Positions 1 through 8,270 of a stretch of 34,642 nucleotides of DNA are shown piece after piece. Each line of letters starts with the position of its first letter. The first letter of the stretch is position 1. Origin of the DNA: Kerstersia sp052103615. Its GTDB lineage: Bacteria; Pseudomonadota; Gammaproteobacteria; Burkholderiales; Burkholderiaceae_B. Under the pieces are notes generated by a model. It ran no database searches and was not told where the DNA came from. It saw only the letters and a program-made list of their open reading frames with translations. A program made the position numbers and the translations under genes. The stretch is taken from positions 1 through 34,642 of the forward strand of contig NZ_JBQEKA010000031.1 of assembly GCF_052103615.1 (NCBI RefSeq), given 5' to 3'.

Positions 1-488
1 AGCATGTATGTGTTCTCGAAAGATCGGTTTCAGAAAGCCGCCAGGATCAAGCCGCAAGCATCCGGCGTTCCAAGCAGCCATGCATGATGATAGAGGATGC
101 GCGGGGACGAAACCAAATTTGCTGAGCAACAAGCCAGCCCATGGGCGCGGATGCGAACCAGGTGCCCGGCATGGTCACAGTCACAGCGAACTCGGCTGCG
201 GGCGATTAACGCCAGATACCGGATGGGGATGCGAAATCCGAGGGCTGAACCAGCATCTGGGGCATCTTCTTCCATCCCATACAAATGACGCATAATGTAT
301 ATTATGTAAAGTACGATTTAGGGAGCAATATGAAAGAATAAAACCTGTGCTCATGTCTGCTGTTTATCAACACGGCACCTCCCTGCTTTCCACTTTTCGC
401 TTCCGGCTTCCGGGCGTATGCATGACAGCGCCGCAGCCGACGATGTGCCGTGCTTGGCCATGGGTTGGATCTGCCCAACCGCTGCGGC
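1..488. other. Gene-free stretch downstream of purF
   Basis: No reading frame here resembles a protein family I recognise. The longest open frames (30-293 minus, 8-295 plus) are short, overlap each other and lack a convincing ribosome binding site. The stretch holds an AT-rich palindrome at 291-306 and a small hairpin at 463-480 (GGTTGG / CCAACC). A decayed gene on the minus strand is possible, because the palindrome sits where an operator for such a gene would be, but I cannot demonstrate it. Confidence 0.5.
291..306. promoter_or_regulatory. AT-rich inverted repeat, possible operator
   Basis: CATAAT-GTAT-ATTATG is a perfect 6-4-6 inverted repeat in otherwise GC-rich DNA. The size and symmetry suit a dimeric regulator such as a GntR-type protein (inference). 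It lies next to no recognisable gene: purF is about 270 bp away and points toward it. Confidence 0.35.
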
Positions 489-521
489 AAAAAAATACCT
501 GGGCGCTTGCCCAGGTATTTT
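489..521 (-). terminator. Rho-independent terminator of purF
   Basis: A perfect 13-bp stem, 492-504 against 509-521, has the loop GCTT. A run of seven A on the plus strand at 489-495 gives a U-run after the stem on the minus-strand transcript. It begins about 54 bp past the purF stop and ends the folC-SPOR-cvpA-purF gene string. Confidence 0.9.
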
Positions 522-574
522 GTCTGCGTCTGCGCTCACGTTAGCATGGCAGCGTCAGCGCATACGCATTGCCT

Positions 575-2092
575 TCAGTCTTCCGCGCCGCTATCGCCAT
601 CACTGCCGCCGGAAGGCAAACCGGCGCCTTCGGGCGCAGCTTCCCGGCCGGATGCCAGACGCTGCAAATAGGCAGTGTCAATATCACCGGTGACATACTT
701 GCCGCTGAAGCAGGAATCCTCAAAGCACTGCAAGGCAGGATTGATTTGCGTGATCGAGTTCCGCAAAGCGTCCAGATCCTGGAACACCAGCGCATCCACA
801 CCAATCCGGCGCGCGATTTCTTCTTCATTGCGATTATGCGCAATCAGCTCGGTCTGCGTCGGCATATCAATCCCGTAAACGTTCGGGAAACGCACCGGCG
901 GCGCTGCCGAGGCCATATAGACCTTGTTGGCCCCAGCGGCCCGCGCCATCTCAACGATTTCATGGCTGGTCGTGCCGCGCACGATGGAATCATCCACCAG
1001 CAGCACATTCTTGCCACGGAACTCCATTTCGATGGCATTGAGCTTCTGGCGCACCGATTTCTTCCGCACGGCCTGCCCCGGCATGATGAAGGTGCGGCCC
1101 ACATAGCGGTTCTTGATCAAGCCTTCGCGATAGCTCAGCCCCAGGCGCGCCGCCAGCTGCATGGCCGCGGGGCGGGAGGAATCGGGAACTGGCATGACGA
1201 CGTCGATATCCCCCAGGCGCAGCTGGCGGGCCACTTTGTCCGCCAGGCTTTCGCCCATGCGCAAACGGGCGTCATAGACGGAAACGCCGTCCATCATGGA
1301 ATCCGGACGGGCAAAATAGACATATTCAAAGACACAGGGCGCGTGCACGGCCACACCGTCGAAGGCGTGTTCGGACAGATTGCCCTCCAGGTCTATGAAA
1401 ACCGCTTCGCCCGGCTTGATGTCGCGCACCAGGGAAAAACCGCAGCCCACCAGGGCGACCGATTCGGAAGCGACCATCCATTCATCGCCCTTCCCTTCAT
1501 CCCTATGCCCCAGGCACAGCGGCCGGATGCCATTCGGGTCGCGGAAAGCCAGCAATCCATAACCGGAAATCTGCGCGACGACGGCATAAGCGCCCTTCAC
1601 GCGCTGGTGCATGGCATCAACGGCAGCAAAAATCGCCGCCGTGTCCAGCGACACGCCTTGCGCGGCTTGCTGCAACTCATGCGCCAGCACATTGAGCAGG
1701 ACTTCCGAATCGGAATTGGTGTTGATGTGGCGGCGGTCGATGCTGAACAGGGATTCCCGCAGCTCGCGCCAATTGGTCAGGTTGCCATTGTGGGCAAAGG
1801 CAATGCCGAACGGCGCATTGACATAGAAAGGCTGCGCCTCTTCCACGCTCTCGCTGGAACCGGCAGTCGGATAGCGCACATGGCCCAGGCCGGCATAGCC
1901 TGGCAGCGAGCGCATGTTTCGCGTTCGGAACACATCCCGGACCAGGCCGTGCGCCTTGTGCATATTGAAGCGGCCTTCATGCACGGTCACGATACCGGCA
2001 GCATCCTGCCCACGATGCTGCAAAAGCAACAGACTGTCATAAATCAATTGATTGACCGGACTGCGTCCGACAACCCCGACGATTCCACACAT
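575..2092 (-). CDS. purF: Amidophosphoribosyltransferase
   Basis: First committed step of purine synthesis: glutamine-derived ammonia is transferred to PRPP to give 5-phosphoribosylamine in the cytoplasm. The 505-residue protein has the usual family length. It starts MCGIVGVVG, so after Met removal Cys2 is the N-terminal nucleophile of the class II glutaminase domain (about 1-230), with QHRGQDAAG and HNGNLTN motifs. The phosphoribosyltransferase half carries the PRPP loop LLVDDSIVRGTTS near residues 361-373. An AGGA Shine-Dalgarno lies 7 bases before the ATG. It is last in a minus-strand string after cvpA (150-bp gap) and is followed by a strong terminator. The family assignment is not in doubt. 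Confidence 0.97.
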   Translation of the reverse strand: MCGIVGVVGRSPVNQLIYDSLLLLQHRGQDAAGIVTVHEGRFNMHKAHGLVRDVFRTRNMRSLPGYAGLGHVRYPTAGSSESVEEAQPFYVNAPFGIAFAHNGNLTNWRELRESLFSIDRRHINTNSDSEVLLNVLAHELQQAAQGVSLDTAAIFAAVDAMHQRVKGAYAVVAQISGYGLLAFRDPNGIRPLCLGHRDEGKGDEWMVASESVALVGCGFSLVRDIKPGEAVFIDLEGNLSEHAFDGVAVHAPCVFEYVYFARPDSMMDGVSVYDARLRMGESLADKVARQLRLGDIDVVMPVPDSSRPAAMQLAARLGLSYREGLIKNRYVGRTFIMPGQAVRKKSVRQKLNAIEMEFRGKNVLLVDDSIVRGTTSHEIVEMARAAGANKVYMASAAPPVRFPNVYGIDMPTQTELIAHNRNEEEIARRIGVDALVFQDLDALRNSITQINPALQCFEDSCFSGKYVTGDIDTAYLQRLASGREAAPEGAGLPSGGSDGDSGAED

Positions 2093-2242
2093 GCTTGGTT
2101 CCTGTTGATTGAGCGGGAAGCCCCGCCAGACGGCCGGGGAATTTCCGCCACTACTGGGTGGAGCCTGAGGCCCCTAATTTAAAACCATACTGCCGGGCCT
2201 CATCCTGCTGTCTGCTGGAGAGGCTCACACTTGGGGCGAGGC

Positions 2243-2848
2243 TTACAAACCTGTTCCCTGGGCGGACCCTCCTTGCATATCCTGCACCTGAATGACTCTG
2301 CCTGATAAGGCATCCAGCGCGCCCGGACTGATCTCAGGGGCGCGCAGTGCCGGTTCCTTCCATTCTGGCAGCCAGTCCGGGCCATGAACGCCCAGCCAGG
2401 CAGTGATTTCCGTTACCGCATTCTGTGCCGTGCCTGCGAACATGGCATCCTTCCACCAGGCTTGCTCAGGCATGGGGGTATAGCTGGCCACCGCCGTGCC
2501 GACCAGCACCAGCACCACACCCCGCAATAAGCCAAATAAGCCGCCCAGGCCATGGTCTGCCGGGGTCAGGCCGGTGGTGCGCACTAGCGCGGCCAGTGTC
2601 ATGTTCAGCAAACCGACCAGCAGCAGCGCGGCGATGAAGACGATGAGATAGCCCAGCACCATGCGCAACATGGGGGCTTCAATGTAGGGCAGCAGCCATT
2701 CATACATGAGCGGCCCCCACCACACGGCGGCCAGTGTGGCAGCCGCGAATGCAAGCAGGGACAAGACTTCTTTGAGCAAACCGCGGATCAGGCCCAGAAT
2801 ACAGGACGCGCCCAGGACAACCAGAACCACAATGTCATAGGCGGTCAT
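2243..2848 (-). CDS. cvpA: CvpA family membrane protein
   Basis: An integral inner-membrane protein of the colicin V production family; in E. coli the homologue precedes purF and is needed for colicin V production and envelope stress tolerance, but its molecular activity is unknown. The 201 residues contain four hydrophobic segments, at about 5-24, 28-45, 60-85 and 101-123, with the typical early motif GLIRGLLKEVLSLLAF. A hydrophilic tail of about 75 residues follows, longer than in E. coli. A GGAGG-like Shine-Dalgarno precedes the ATG by about 6 bases. The position between the SPOR gene and purF is the conserved one and supports the call. Confidence 0.92.
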   Translation of the reverse strand: MTAYDIVVLVVLGASCILGLIRGLLKEVLSLLAFAAATLAAVWWGPLMYEWLLPYIEAPMLRMVLGYLIVFIAALLLVGLLNMTLAALVRTTGLTPADHGLGGLFGLLRGVVLVLVGTAVASYTPMPEQAWWKDAMFAGTAQNAVTEITAWLGVHGPDWLPEWKEPALRAPEISPGALDALSGRVIQVQDMQGGSAQGTGL

Positions 2849-3044
2849 GCGTAGCCTCCGGCAGCCTGTGCTGCCATCTGCGCATCCGCCGCCTGCCGGC
2901 CTGCCCTGTCATTGCGTGCGCCCTGCTCCAGGTTGACCGGGAACCTGCTGCTGCCGGAACATCCAGCCGAAGCAACATTCGCCGTGCCTAGGAGCAGAAG
3001 CGCAGAAATCATTGCAATATCTTGTCTCTGGTAAGCGGCAGTTC

Positions 3045-3893
3045 TTATTGCGGAGCGATGAAACCGTTGTCATACCCCAGGGTACGCAAACGGGCTTGCG
3101 CGGCTTGTGCCGCATCACGCGAAGGGAATGGCCCAACGCGCAGGCGGAATTGGCGTTTGCCGCCAGCAGTCACCGGCTCGACATAGGCATTGGTGATCCC
3201 CGCGGCGTGCAGATCATTGCGGCGCGAAGCGGCGGAGGCTTCCGTGGTATAGGCGGCCACCTGCAGCACAAAACGCCCTTGCTGCTGGGCCGCCGGCGCA
3301 GGTTCCGGCCGCGCTTGCGGACGATTGGATTGCACGTTGCGGCCTTCCAGCAAAGCCAGCGCCATGGCGCCATCGTCCGTGCGCTGGGAGTCGCGGCTGG
3401 GCTGCGGTGCCGGTGCGGGAGCTGGCGCAGGCGTGCGCGCAGGCGCCCGCGTGTCGGCAGGCGGCGTGACAGGTTTCGGGGGTTCAGCCGCGGGCGCCGG
3501 TGCGGGCGGCGGCGTAACGCGCGGAGGCTGCGCCACTGGCGGCAGGTTCAGGGGCGCTTCCGGCGCAGCAGGCGGCGCCGTTTCGGTGTTTTCCGGCGTG
3601 CCGGGCTGCGTCAGGGTATCCGACGCATCGGCCACCACGGCTGGCGTGATGGGCCGCGCAATCAGTTCAGGAATCGACACGGCCACATCGGTTGCCACCG
3701 GCACTGGCTCTGAATCCAGCACCATAGGCAGAACCACCACAGCGGCCAGCACCATGGCCAGCGCGCCGGCCAGCCGCCTGCGCGCCTTCACGCGTAGCGC
3801 CCTGGCCTGGGATTCGCTGGATGCGCCTGTCCGCTGCCGCCGTTCAGAAGAAGCTGCCTGGCCGTCTTTGTTCTGGCGAGAAAACAAACCCAT
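3045..3893 (-). CDS. SPOR domain cell-division protein (DedD-like)
   Basis: A bitopic inner-membrane protein predicted to bind denuded septal peptidoglycan through its SPOR domain. From the chosen ATG at 3893 it has 282 residues: a basic cytoplasmic N-terminus, one membrane segment (about 41-60), a long Pro/Ala-rich periplasmic linker (about 65-190) and a C-terminal SPOR domain of about 75 residues beginning FVLQVAAYTTEASA. A GTG 48 bases upstream is possible, but it adds an unlikely lead, and MGLFSRQNK is the typical start of this family. It lies between folC and cvpA, as dedD does in E. coli. The linker is compositionally repetitive. DedD is the positional name; SPOR proteins are hard to tell apart by sequence alone. 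Confidence 0.9.
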   Translation of the reverse strand: MGLFSRQNKDGQAASSERRQRTGASSESQARALRVKARRRLAGALAMVLAAVVVLPMVLDSEPVPVATDVAVSIPELIARPITPAVVADASDTLTQPGTPENTETAPPAAPEAPLNLPPVAQPPRVTPPPAPAPAAEPPKPVTPPADTRAPARTPAPAPAPAPQPSRDSQRTDDGAMALALLEGRNVQSNRPQARPEPAPAAQQQGRFVLQVAAYTTEASAASRRNDLHAAGITNAYVEPVTAGGKRQFRLRVGPFPSRDAAQAAQARLRTLGYDNGFIAPQ

Positions 3894-3979
3894 GAAATGC
3901 GCCCGTCGTAACCATCGTAAATGAAATCGGATAACCTGCACCGGCAGTGCCGCAACCGGCCGCTAGCAAGCGGCGTAGG

Positions 3980-5293
3980 TTACACGCCAGCCGTGCGGCC
4001 CAATGCTTCCAGCGCGCCCGCAACAGTCAGGAACGATCCGAACACGACGATTCTATCATTGTCCTGCGCTGCCTCGCGAGCGGCGGCGAAGGCGGCGCGC
4101 ACATCTGCGTACTCATGCACCGCTGGCTCCCCTTCTTTGCCGGTTTGAATTTCCAGCGTCTGCCGCACCTTAGCGGCCAATTCCGTGCTGCTGGTGCCGC
4201 GCGGCCCTTCCAGCGTCGCGCAATACCAGCCGTCTATGCGCCGGCCCAATGTCCGGATGACGGCTTCGCAATCCTTGTCGGACAGCATGCCCAGCACAGC
4301 ATAGGTGTACGGGTGATACCCCATGTTGTCGAGGTTCTGCGCCAGCACGGCCGCCGCATGGGGATTATGCGCGACATCCAGAATCGTGGCCGGCTGGCCG
4401 GGCAGAATCTGGAAGCGTCCTGGCAACGATGCCTGGGACAAGCCCATGCGCACCGCTTGTTGCGGCACCGGCAGACGTTCATGCACGGTCTCCAGCGCAG
4501 CCAGGGCAGCCGATGCGTTCAACAGCTGATTGGCGCCGCGCAAGGCAGGATAGGCCAAGGCTCGGCGCCGCTGCTCACGGCCGCCATAGCCCCATTGCTG
4601 GCGGTCGCCGGAATAATTGAAATCACGCCCGAACTGCCAGAGATCGGCGCCGATTTCTTCCGCATAGCGCGCCACGCTCTCCGGGGGCATCGGGTCGCTG
4701 CAGATGGCAGGCTTGCCCTGGCGGAAAATGTGCGCCTTTTCCCAGCCTATGGCTTCGCGTGTATCGCCCAGCCATTCGGTATGGTCGATATCCACGCTGG
4801 TCACGATGGCGCAATCCGTATCCAGAATGTTGACAGCGTCCAACCGTCCGCCCAGGCCGACCTCAAGCACGACGGCATCCAGGCGGGAAGCGGCAAACAG
4901 GCTGAGAATGGCCAGCGTCGTGAACTCGAAATAAGTTAATGACACCTCGCCTCGCGCCATTTCAACCTTGCGGAAATGTTCGATCAGTTGCGTATCTGTC
5001 GCATATTCCCCATTGACCCGCGCGCGTTCGTTGAACACCATCAGGTGGGGCGAGGTATAGAGCCCGACGCGGTAGCCCGCTGCCTGCAAAATGGCTTCCA
5101 GCATGGTGCAGGTGGAGCCTTTGCCATTGGTGCCCGCTACCGTGAAAATGACCGCATCAAAATTCAGATCCAGGCGCCCTGCTACTTCCTTGACTCGTTC
5201 CAGGCCCATATCAATGGATTTGGCATGGATGGATTCAAGGTATGACAGCCACTGCGTCAAAGTGGCTTGTGCATCATCAAGTATGGAAGGCAT
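3980..5293 (-). CDS. folC: Bifunctional folylpolyglutamate / dihydrofolate synthase
   Basis: An ATP-dependent ligase that adds glutamate to dihydropteroate and to reduced folates, making and retaining the folate pool in the cytoplasm. From ATG 5293 it has 437 residues, typical for FolC. The P-loop AGTNGKGST is at about 53-61, followed by the Mur-ligase-like folate loop and the LYTSPHL motif. The frame is open further upstream to a TTG, but those 26 residues are hydrophobic and not conserved in the family; MPSILDDAQATLTQWL is the usual beginning. It is first in the folC-SPOR-cvpA-purF string, with 86 bp before the SPOR gene. The usual upstream accD is missing; a LysR gene lies there instead. 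Confidence 0.95.
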   Translation of the reverse strand: MPSILDDAQATLTQWLSYLESIHAKSIDMGLERVKEVAGRLDLNFDAVIFTVAGTNGKGSTCTMLEAILQAAGYRVGLYTSPHLMVFNERARVNGEYATDTQLIEHFRKVEMARGEVSLTYFEFTTLAILSLFAASRLDAVVLEVGLGGRLDAVNILDTDCAIVTSVDIDHTEWLGDTREAIGWEKAHIFRQGKPAICSDPMPPESVARYAEEIGADLWQFGRDFNYSGDRQQWGYGGREQRRRALAYPALRGANQLLNASAALAALETVHERLPVPQQAVRMGLSQASLPGRFQILPGQPATILDVAHNPHAAAVLAQNLDNMGYHPYTYAVLGMLSDKDCEAVIRTLGRRIDGWYCATLEGPRGTSSTELAAKVRQTLEIQTGKEGEPAVHEYADVRAAFAAAREAAQDNDRIVVFGSFLTVAGALEALGRTAGV

Positions 5294-5467
5294 GTCAGGA
5301 AACGGCGCGGCACACGCGCAAAAAAGAAACACAACAGGCGCGGCGCTATCCAGCACAACCGCGGCACCCAATCCTCTATTCTATCCCTCTTCGCGCATTC
5401 ACCGCAGCAAGCAGACATGGCTGCGCGCATCCTTGCCTGCGTCCCGGCGCGCCGCTGAAAGCAGCAC

Positions 5468-6388
5468 TTAGCTTTCCTGTTGCGCCACTTCCTGTTGCGC
5501 CACTTCCTGCTGTGCTTCTGCCTGAATCCAGGCGGCGAATGCCTGGACTTCCGGGCGCTGCATGGCGTCTGGCAACATGACCAGGTAATAGGCAAAACGC
5601 GCTGGCCAGGGTTTGTCCAGCACTTGCGCCAGGCGGCCAGCAGCAATTTCCTCGCGGGCATAGGCCTGTGGCACCAGGGCCAGCCCCTGCCCTGAGGCGG
5701 CCGCGCGGATCAGCAAGTAGTCATCCTCGAATGCCGTGCCCCGCCCTGCCCTGGGGTCATGGGCCACGCCATGCGCGGCAAACCACAAAGACCAGTCCGC
5801 CTTGTCGGCATCATGCAGCAAGGGGTAGTCCAGGCAATCTTCGGGTTCTTGCAAGGCGACACCGTCCGCCAGCAAGCCCGGGCTGGCGACAGGCACCAGC
5901 ACCGGCGCCATTAAGCGGGTGACTTGCAAGCCGGGGTAATGGCCCAGCCCGTGGCGCAAGGCCACATCCACCCGGTCACGGCGCATGTCCGACAAGGCGG
6001 AAGTGGCCTCGACACGCACTTCGATCTGCGGATGCAACTGTTTAAAGCGGCCCAAGCGCGGCACCAGCCAGGAAGCGGCGAAGGTGGCAACCGTGCTGAT
6101 GGTCAGGGTTTGATGCCCCTTGAGCGCTTCCAGCGTGCCGAGGGCCTTGTCGATCTGCGCAAACGCGTCCAGCAAAGCAGGATGGGCGGCAAGGCCCGCC
6201 GCGTTCAGCCGCAGGCCTTGCCGCTCCCGCGTGAACAGCGCCATGCCCAGCCTATCTTCCAGCAGGCGGATTTGCTGGCTGACTGCGCCAGACGTGACGT
6301 GCAAGGCTTCAGCCGCCGCCTTGATACTGCCGCGCTGGCCCACCTCGACAAAAGCGCGCAGTGCCTGCAATGGAATGGCATGCATCAT
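5468..6388 (-). CDS. LysR family transcriptional regulator (GcvA-like)
   Basis: A DNA-binding regulator with an N-terminal winged helix-turn-helix (about 3-62, including GSIKAAAEALHVTSGAVSQQIRLLEDRLG) and a C-terminal effector-binding domain. At about 306 residues it has normal LysR length. ATG codons at 6388 and 6385 are both possible; the open frame extends to 6454 but enters the promoter region. It is divergent from the GST-monooxygenase-acetyltransferase operon, so it probably controls that operon and itself; the effector is unknown. The C-terminus ends in a repeated pentapeptide (QQEVA twice, then QQES) encoded by a 15-bp tandem repeat, which looks like a recent low-complexity extension. 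Confidence 0.9.
   Translation of the reverse strand: MMHAIPLQALRAFVEVGQRGSIKAAAEALHVTSGAVSQQIRLLEDRLGMALFTRERQGLRLNAAGLAAHPALLDAFAQIDKALGTLEALKGHQTLTISTVATFAASWLVPRLGRFKQLHPQIEVRVEATSALSDMRRDRVDVALRHGLGHYPGLQVTRLMAPVLVPVASPGLLADGVALQEPEDCLDYPLLHDADKADWSLWFAAHGVAHDPRAGRGTAFEDDYLLIRAAASGQGLALVPQAYAREEIAAGRLAQVLDKPWPARFAYYLVMLPDAMQRPEVQAFAAWIQAEAQQEVAQQEVAQQES
5474..5509. repeat. 15-bp tandem repeat at 3' end of LysR gene
   Basis: The unit TTCCTGTTGCGCCAC occurs at 5474-5488 and 5489-5503 without a mismatch, and a third partial copy starts at 5504. Being 15 bp it stays in frame and encodes the repeated QQEVA tail. Copy-number change would alter tail length without a frameshift. Confidence 0.9.
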
Positions 6389-6513
6389 TGATTTAGCTTT
6401 TCTAAACCCTGAGATGAAAAACAATCGCTTCTGAATTGAGCGGCGCCCATTCATGATGACGGCAGTTTAGTTGCAAAAATCGAGTTTAGTAAAACTATAT
6501 TTTTAACATCAAG
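6389..6513. promoter_or_regulatory. LysR / GST divergent control region with TTTAG boxes
   Basis: The 125-bp divergent region is far more AT-rich than its flanks. TTTAG occurs at 6392, 6466 and 6485; the first is paired with CTAAA at 6402-6406 (5-bp spacer) and the third lies in AGTTT-AGTA-AAACT at 6483-6496. A candidate sigma-70 promoter for the GST operon is TTGCAA at 6471-6476 and TATATT at 6496-6501 (19-bp spacer). The implied leader before the ATG at 6514 is very short, and no Shine-Dalgarno is visible. Repeated dyads of this kind suit LysR sites; the binding itself is inferred. Confidence 0.5.
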
Positions 6514-7137
6514 ATGATAGACCTCTACACTGACAGCTCGCCCAATGGTTTCAAAGCGACCATCGCTCTGGAAGAACTCATGCTGGCCTACCGCCTGCAT
6601 CACGTCCGCATCGATGCCGGAGAGCACAGGCAGGCCGCGTTTCTGGCCTTGAATCCGCACGGCCGCATTCCGGTGCTGTGCGATAGTGATACCGGTGTTG
6701 TCCTGTTCGAATCGGCTGCCATCCTGCTTTACCTGGCGGAAAAAACAGGCAAATTGCTGCCGTCAGAGCCAGTTGCCCGCTGGGAGGCGATCAAATGGCT
6801 GCAATTTCATGCCTCCAGCGTGGGCCCCATCATTGGGCAACGCGTTCATTTCGAACTGTCCGCCACCGAGAAAATCCCCTCGGCCATTGCGCATTTCCGC
6901 CGTTTGACGGAAAACGCGTTCACCGTGCTGGATCAGAGGCTGGCTCAGCATCCTTACCTGGCTGGCGAGGCGTATTCCATCGCCGATATCGCCCACTTCG
7001 GCTGGACTCACATCGCCCGCATTATCGGTTTCGATTTCAGTGCGCACCCGCATATGAGTGCCTGGCATGAACGCGTGGCGCAGCGGCCCGCCGTCCGCAA
7101 AGCCATCACGCTCCCCGCCCCGGCAACGGGCGCATGA
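6514..7137 (+). CDS. Glutathione S-transferase family protein (YfcG/YghU-like)
   Basis: A thioredoxin-fold GST of 207 residues. The N-terminal domain begins MIDLYTDSSPNGFK, which corresponds to the TPNG-type active site of the YfcG/YghU (Nu-class) group with Asn11 in place of a catalytic Tyr/Ser/Cys. The glutathione-binding motif LFESAAILLYLAE is at about 64-76, and the helical domain ends with the GEAYSIADIAHFGW motif typical of GSTs. Members reduce disulfides or organic peroxides with glutathione; the substrate here is not evident. It is first gene of a probable three-gene operon with the luciferase-like monooxygenase (13-bp gap) and the acetyltransferase, divergent from a LysR regulator. 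Confidence 0.9.
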   Translation: MIDLYTDSSPNGFKATIALEELMLAYRLHHVRIDAGEHRQAAFLALNPHGRIPVLCDSDTGVVLFESAAILLYLAEKTGKLLPSEPVARWEAIKWLQFHASSVGPIIGQRVHFELSATEKIPSAIAHFRRLTENAFTVLDQRLAQHPYLAGEAYSIADIAHFGWTHIARIIGFDFSAHPHMSAWHERVAQRPAVRKAITLPAPATGA

Positions 7138-7150
7138 GGCGGGCTGGCGC

Positions 7151-8227
7151 ATGAATTCCAACACCAAGACTACCAACATGACCGTTTCCAGCCCGCAGGC
7201 TGCATACCACTGCGGCGCGCCATCTGGAGAGTTAGAGGCGTTTCATTCCCACCCGGGCTATCGGCGCATGTTCGCGCCTGGCTGCCTGACGCTTGGCATC
7301 TTCCTGCCGCTGCGCTGCTACGCGGGCGATATGGCTGTTCTGCAAGGACAGGCGGATCTGGTGGAAGCCATAGACCGTCTCGGTTTTGCCGCCGTATGGG
7401 TGCGCGATATTCCCTTGTTCGACCCCTTGTTTGGCGATGCAGGCCAGGTCTTTGATCCGTTTACCTATCTGGCTTTCCTGGCCGCGCGCACGAAGCGCGT
7501 GGCGCTGGCAACCGGAAGCATGGTGTTTCCGTTGCGGCACCCTATCGATTTGGCCAAGGCATCCGCGACCATAGACCAACTGTCGGGCGGCCGCCTGGTG
7601 CTGGGCATTGCCTCTGGCGACCGTCCGATTGAGTTTCCGGCTTACGGCAAGGCGCATGAAAAGCGCGGTGAATCTTTCGCGCAGACGGTGCACGACTTTC
7701 GCCAGCTCATGCAAACCGGCAGACTGTCGATGGACTCCCCCCTGGGGAGTTTTCAGCAGGCAGAACTCCTGCCCAAGCCCGCCGCCGGGGCTGTGCCCTT
7801 GATCGTCACCGGCGCATCGGGGCAATCGCTGGCTTGGATTGCCGAGCATGCCGATGGCTGGCTCACCTATCCTGGCATGACCCATCTGCCCTCGGGGCCG
7901 CGGCAATTGGCTCAAAAAATACTTGCCTGGCGGCGCCTGCTGCCTGATGCGGTTTTTCGGCCGCACATGACGAACGAATGGCTGGATCTGGTGGAAGATC
8001 CGCATTATCCGCGCACACCGCTGCAAGGCGGATATGTGTTGCGTACCGGGCGCCATGGGCTTATCGCCCTGCTTGAGGAATGGCAAGCAGCAGGCGTCAA
8101 TCATGCCGCGCTAGGCATACAATTCTCGCGACGGCCTGCTGCTGAGCTCGTGCAGGAGCTGGCAGAAGAGGTCTTGCCGCACTTTCCTGCTCACCACGCA
8201 ACGCCAGCGTTCACAACGGCCTGGTAA
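7151..8227 (+). CDS. Luciferase-like (LLM) flavin-dependent oxidoreductase
   Basis: A TIM-barrel monooxygenase or reductase using FMN or F420-like flavin chemistry, predicted cytoplasmic. The 358 residues from ATG 7151 contain LTLGIFLPL, GFAAVWVRDIPLFDP, FDPFTYLAFLAARTKRVALATGS, LRHPIDLAKASATIDQLSGG and the GIASGDRP loop. These match the BA3436-type LLM subgroup (TIGR03571) as I remember it. The frame is open to 7058, but that part overlaps the GST gene; ATG 7151 has GAGG about 12 bases upstream. Position directly after a GST and before a GNAT gene suggests a small xenobiotic or sulfur-compound pathway; the substrate is not known. Confidence 0.88.
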   Translation: MNSNTKTTNMTVSSPQAAYHCGAPSGELEAFHSHPGYRRMFAPGCLTLGIFLPLRCYAGDMAVLQGQADLVEAIDRLGFAAVWVRDIPLFDPLFGDAGQVFDPFTYLAFLAARTKRVALATGSMVFPLRHPIDLAKASATIDQLSGGRLVLGIASGDRPIEFPAYGKAHEKRGESFAQTVHDFRQLMQTGRLSMDSPLGSFQQAELLPKPAAGAVPLIVTGASGQSLAWIAEHADGWLTYPGMTHLPSGPRQLAQKILAWRRLLPDAVFRPHMTNEWLDLVEDPHYPRTPLQGGYVLRTGRHGLIALLEEWQAAGVNHAALGIQFSRRPAAELVQELAEEVLPHFPAHHATPAFTTAW

Positions 8228-8270
8228 GGTGGCAAAAAAACAAATCCAATCTCAGGAAAAAACAAACGAA

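Noticed and set aside
30..293. 87-codon open frame on the minus strand starting inside the palindrome at 291-306
   Set aside because: No Shine-Dalgarno, Cys-rich composition unlike a folded family, and other frames over the same DNA are equally open. Kept only as a possible remnant.
3420..3600. Pro/Ala repeat region in the SPOR gene as a tandem repeat locus
   Set aside because: Codons and order vary and no DNA unit repeats exactly; it is a normal periplasmic linker.
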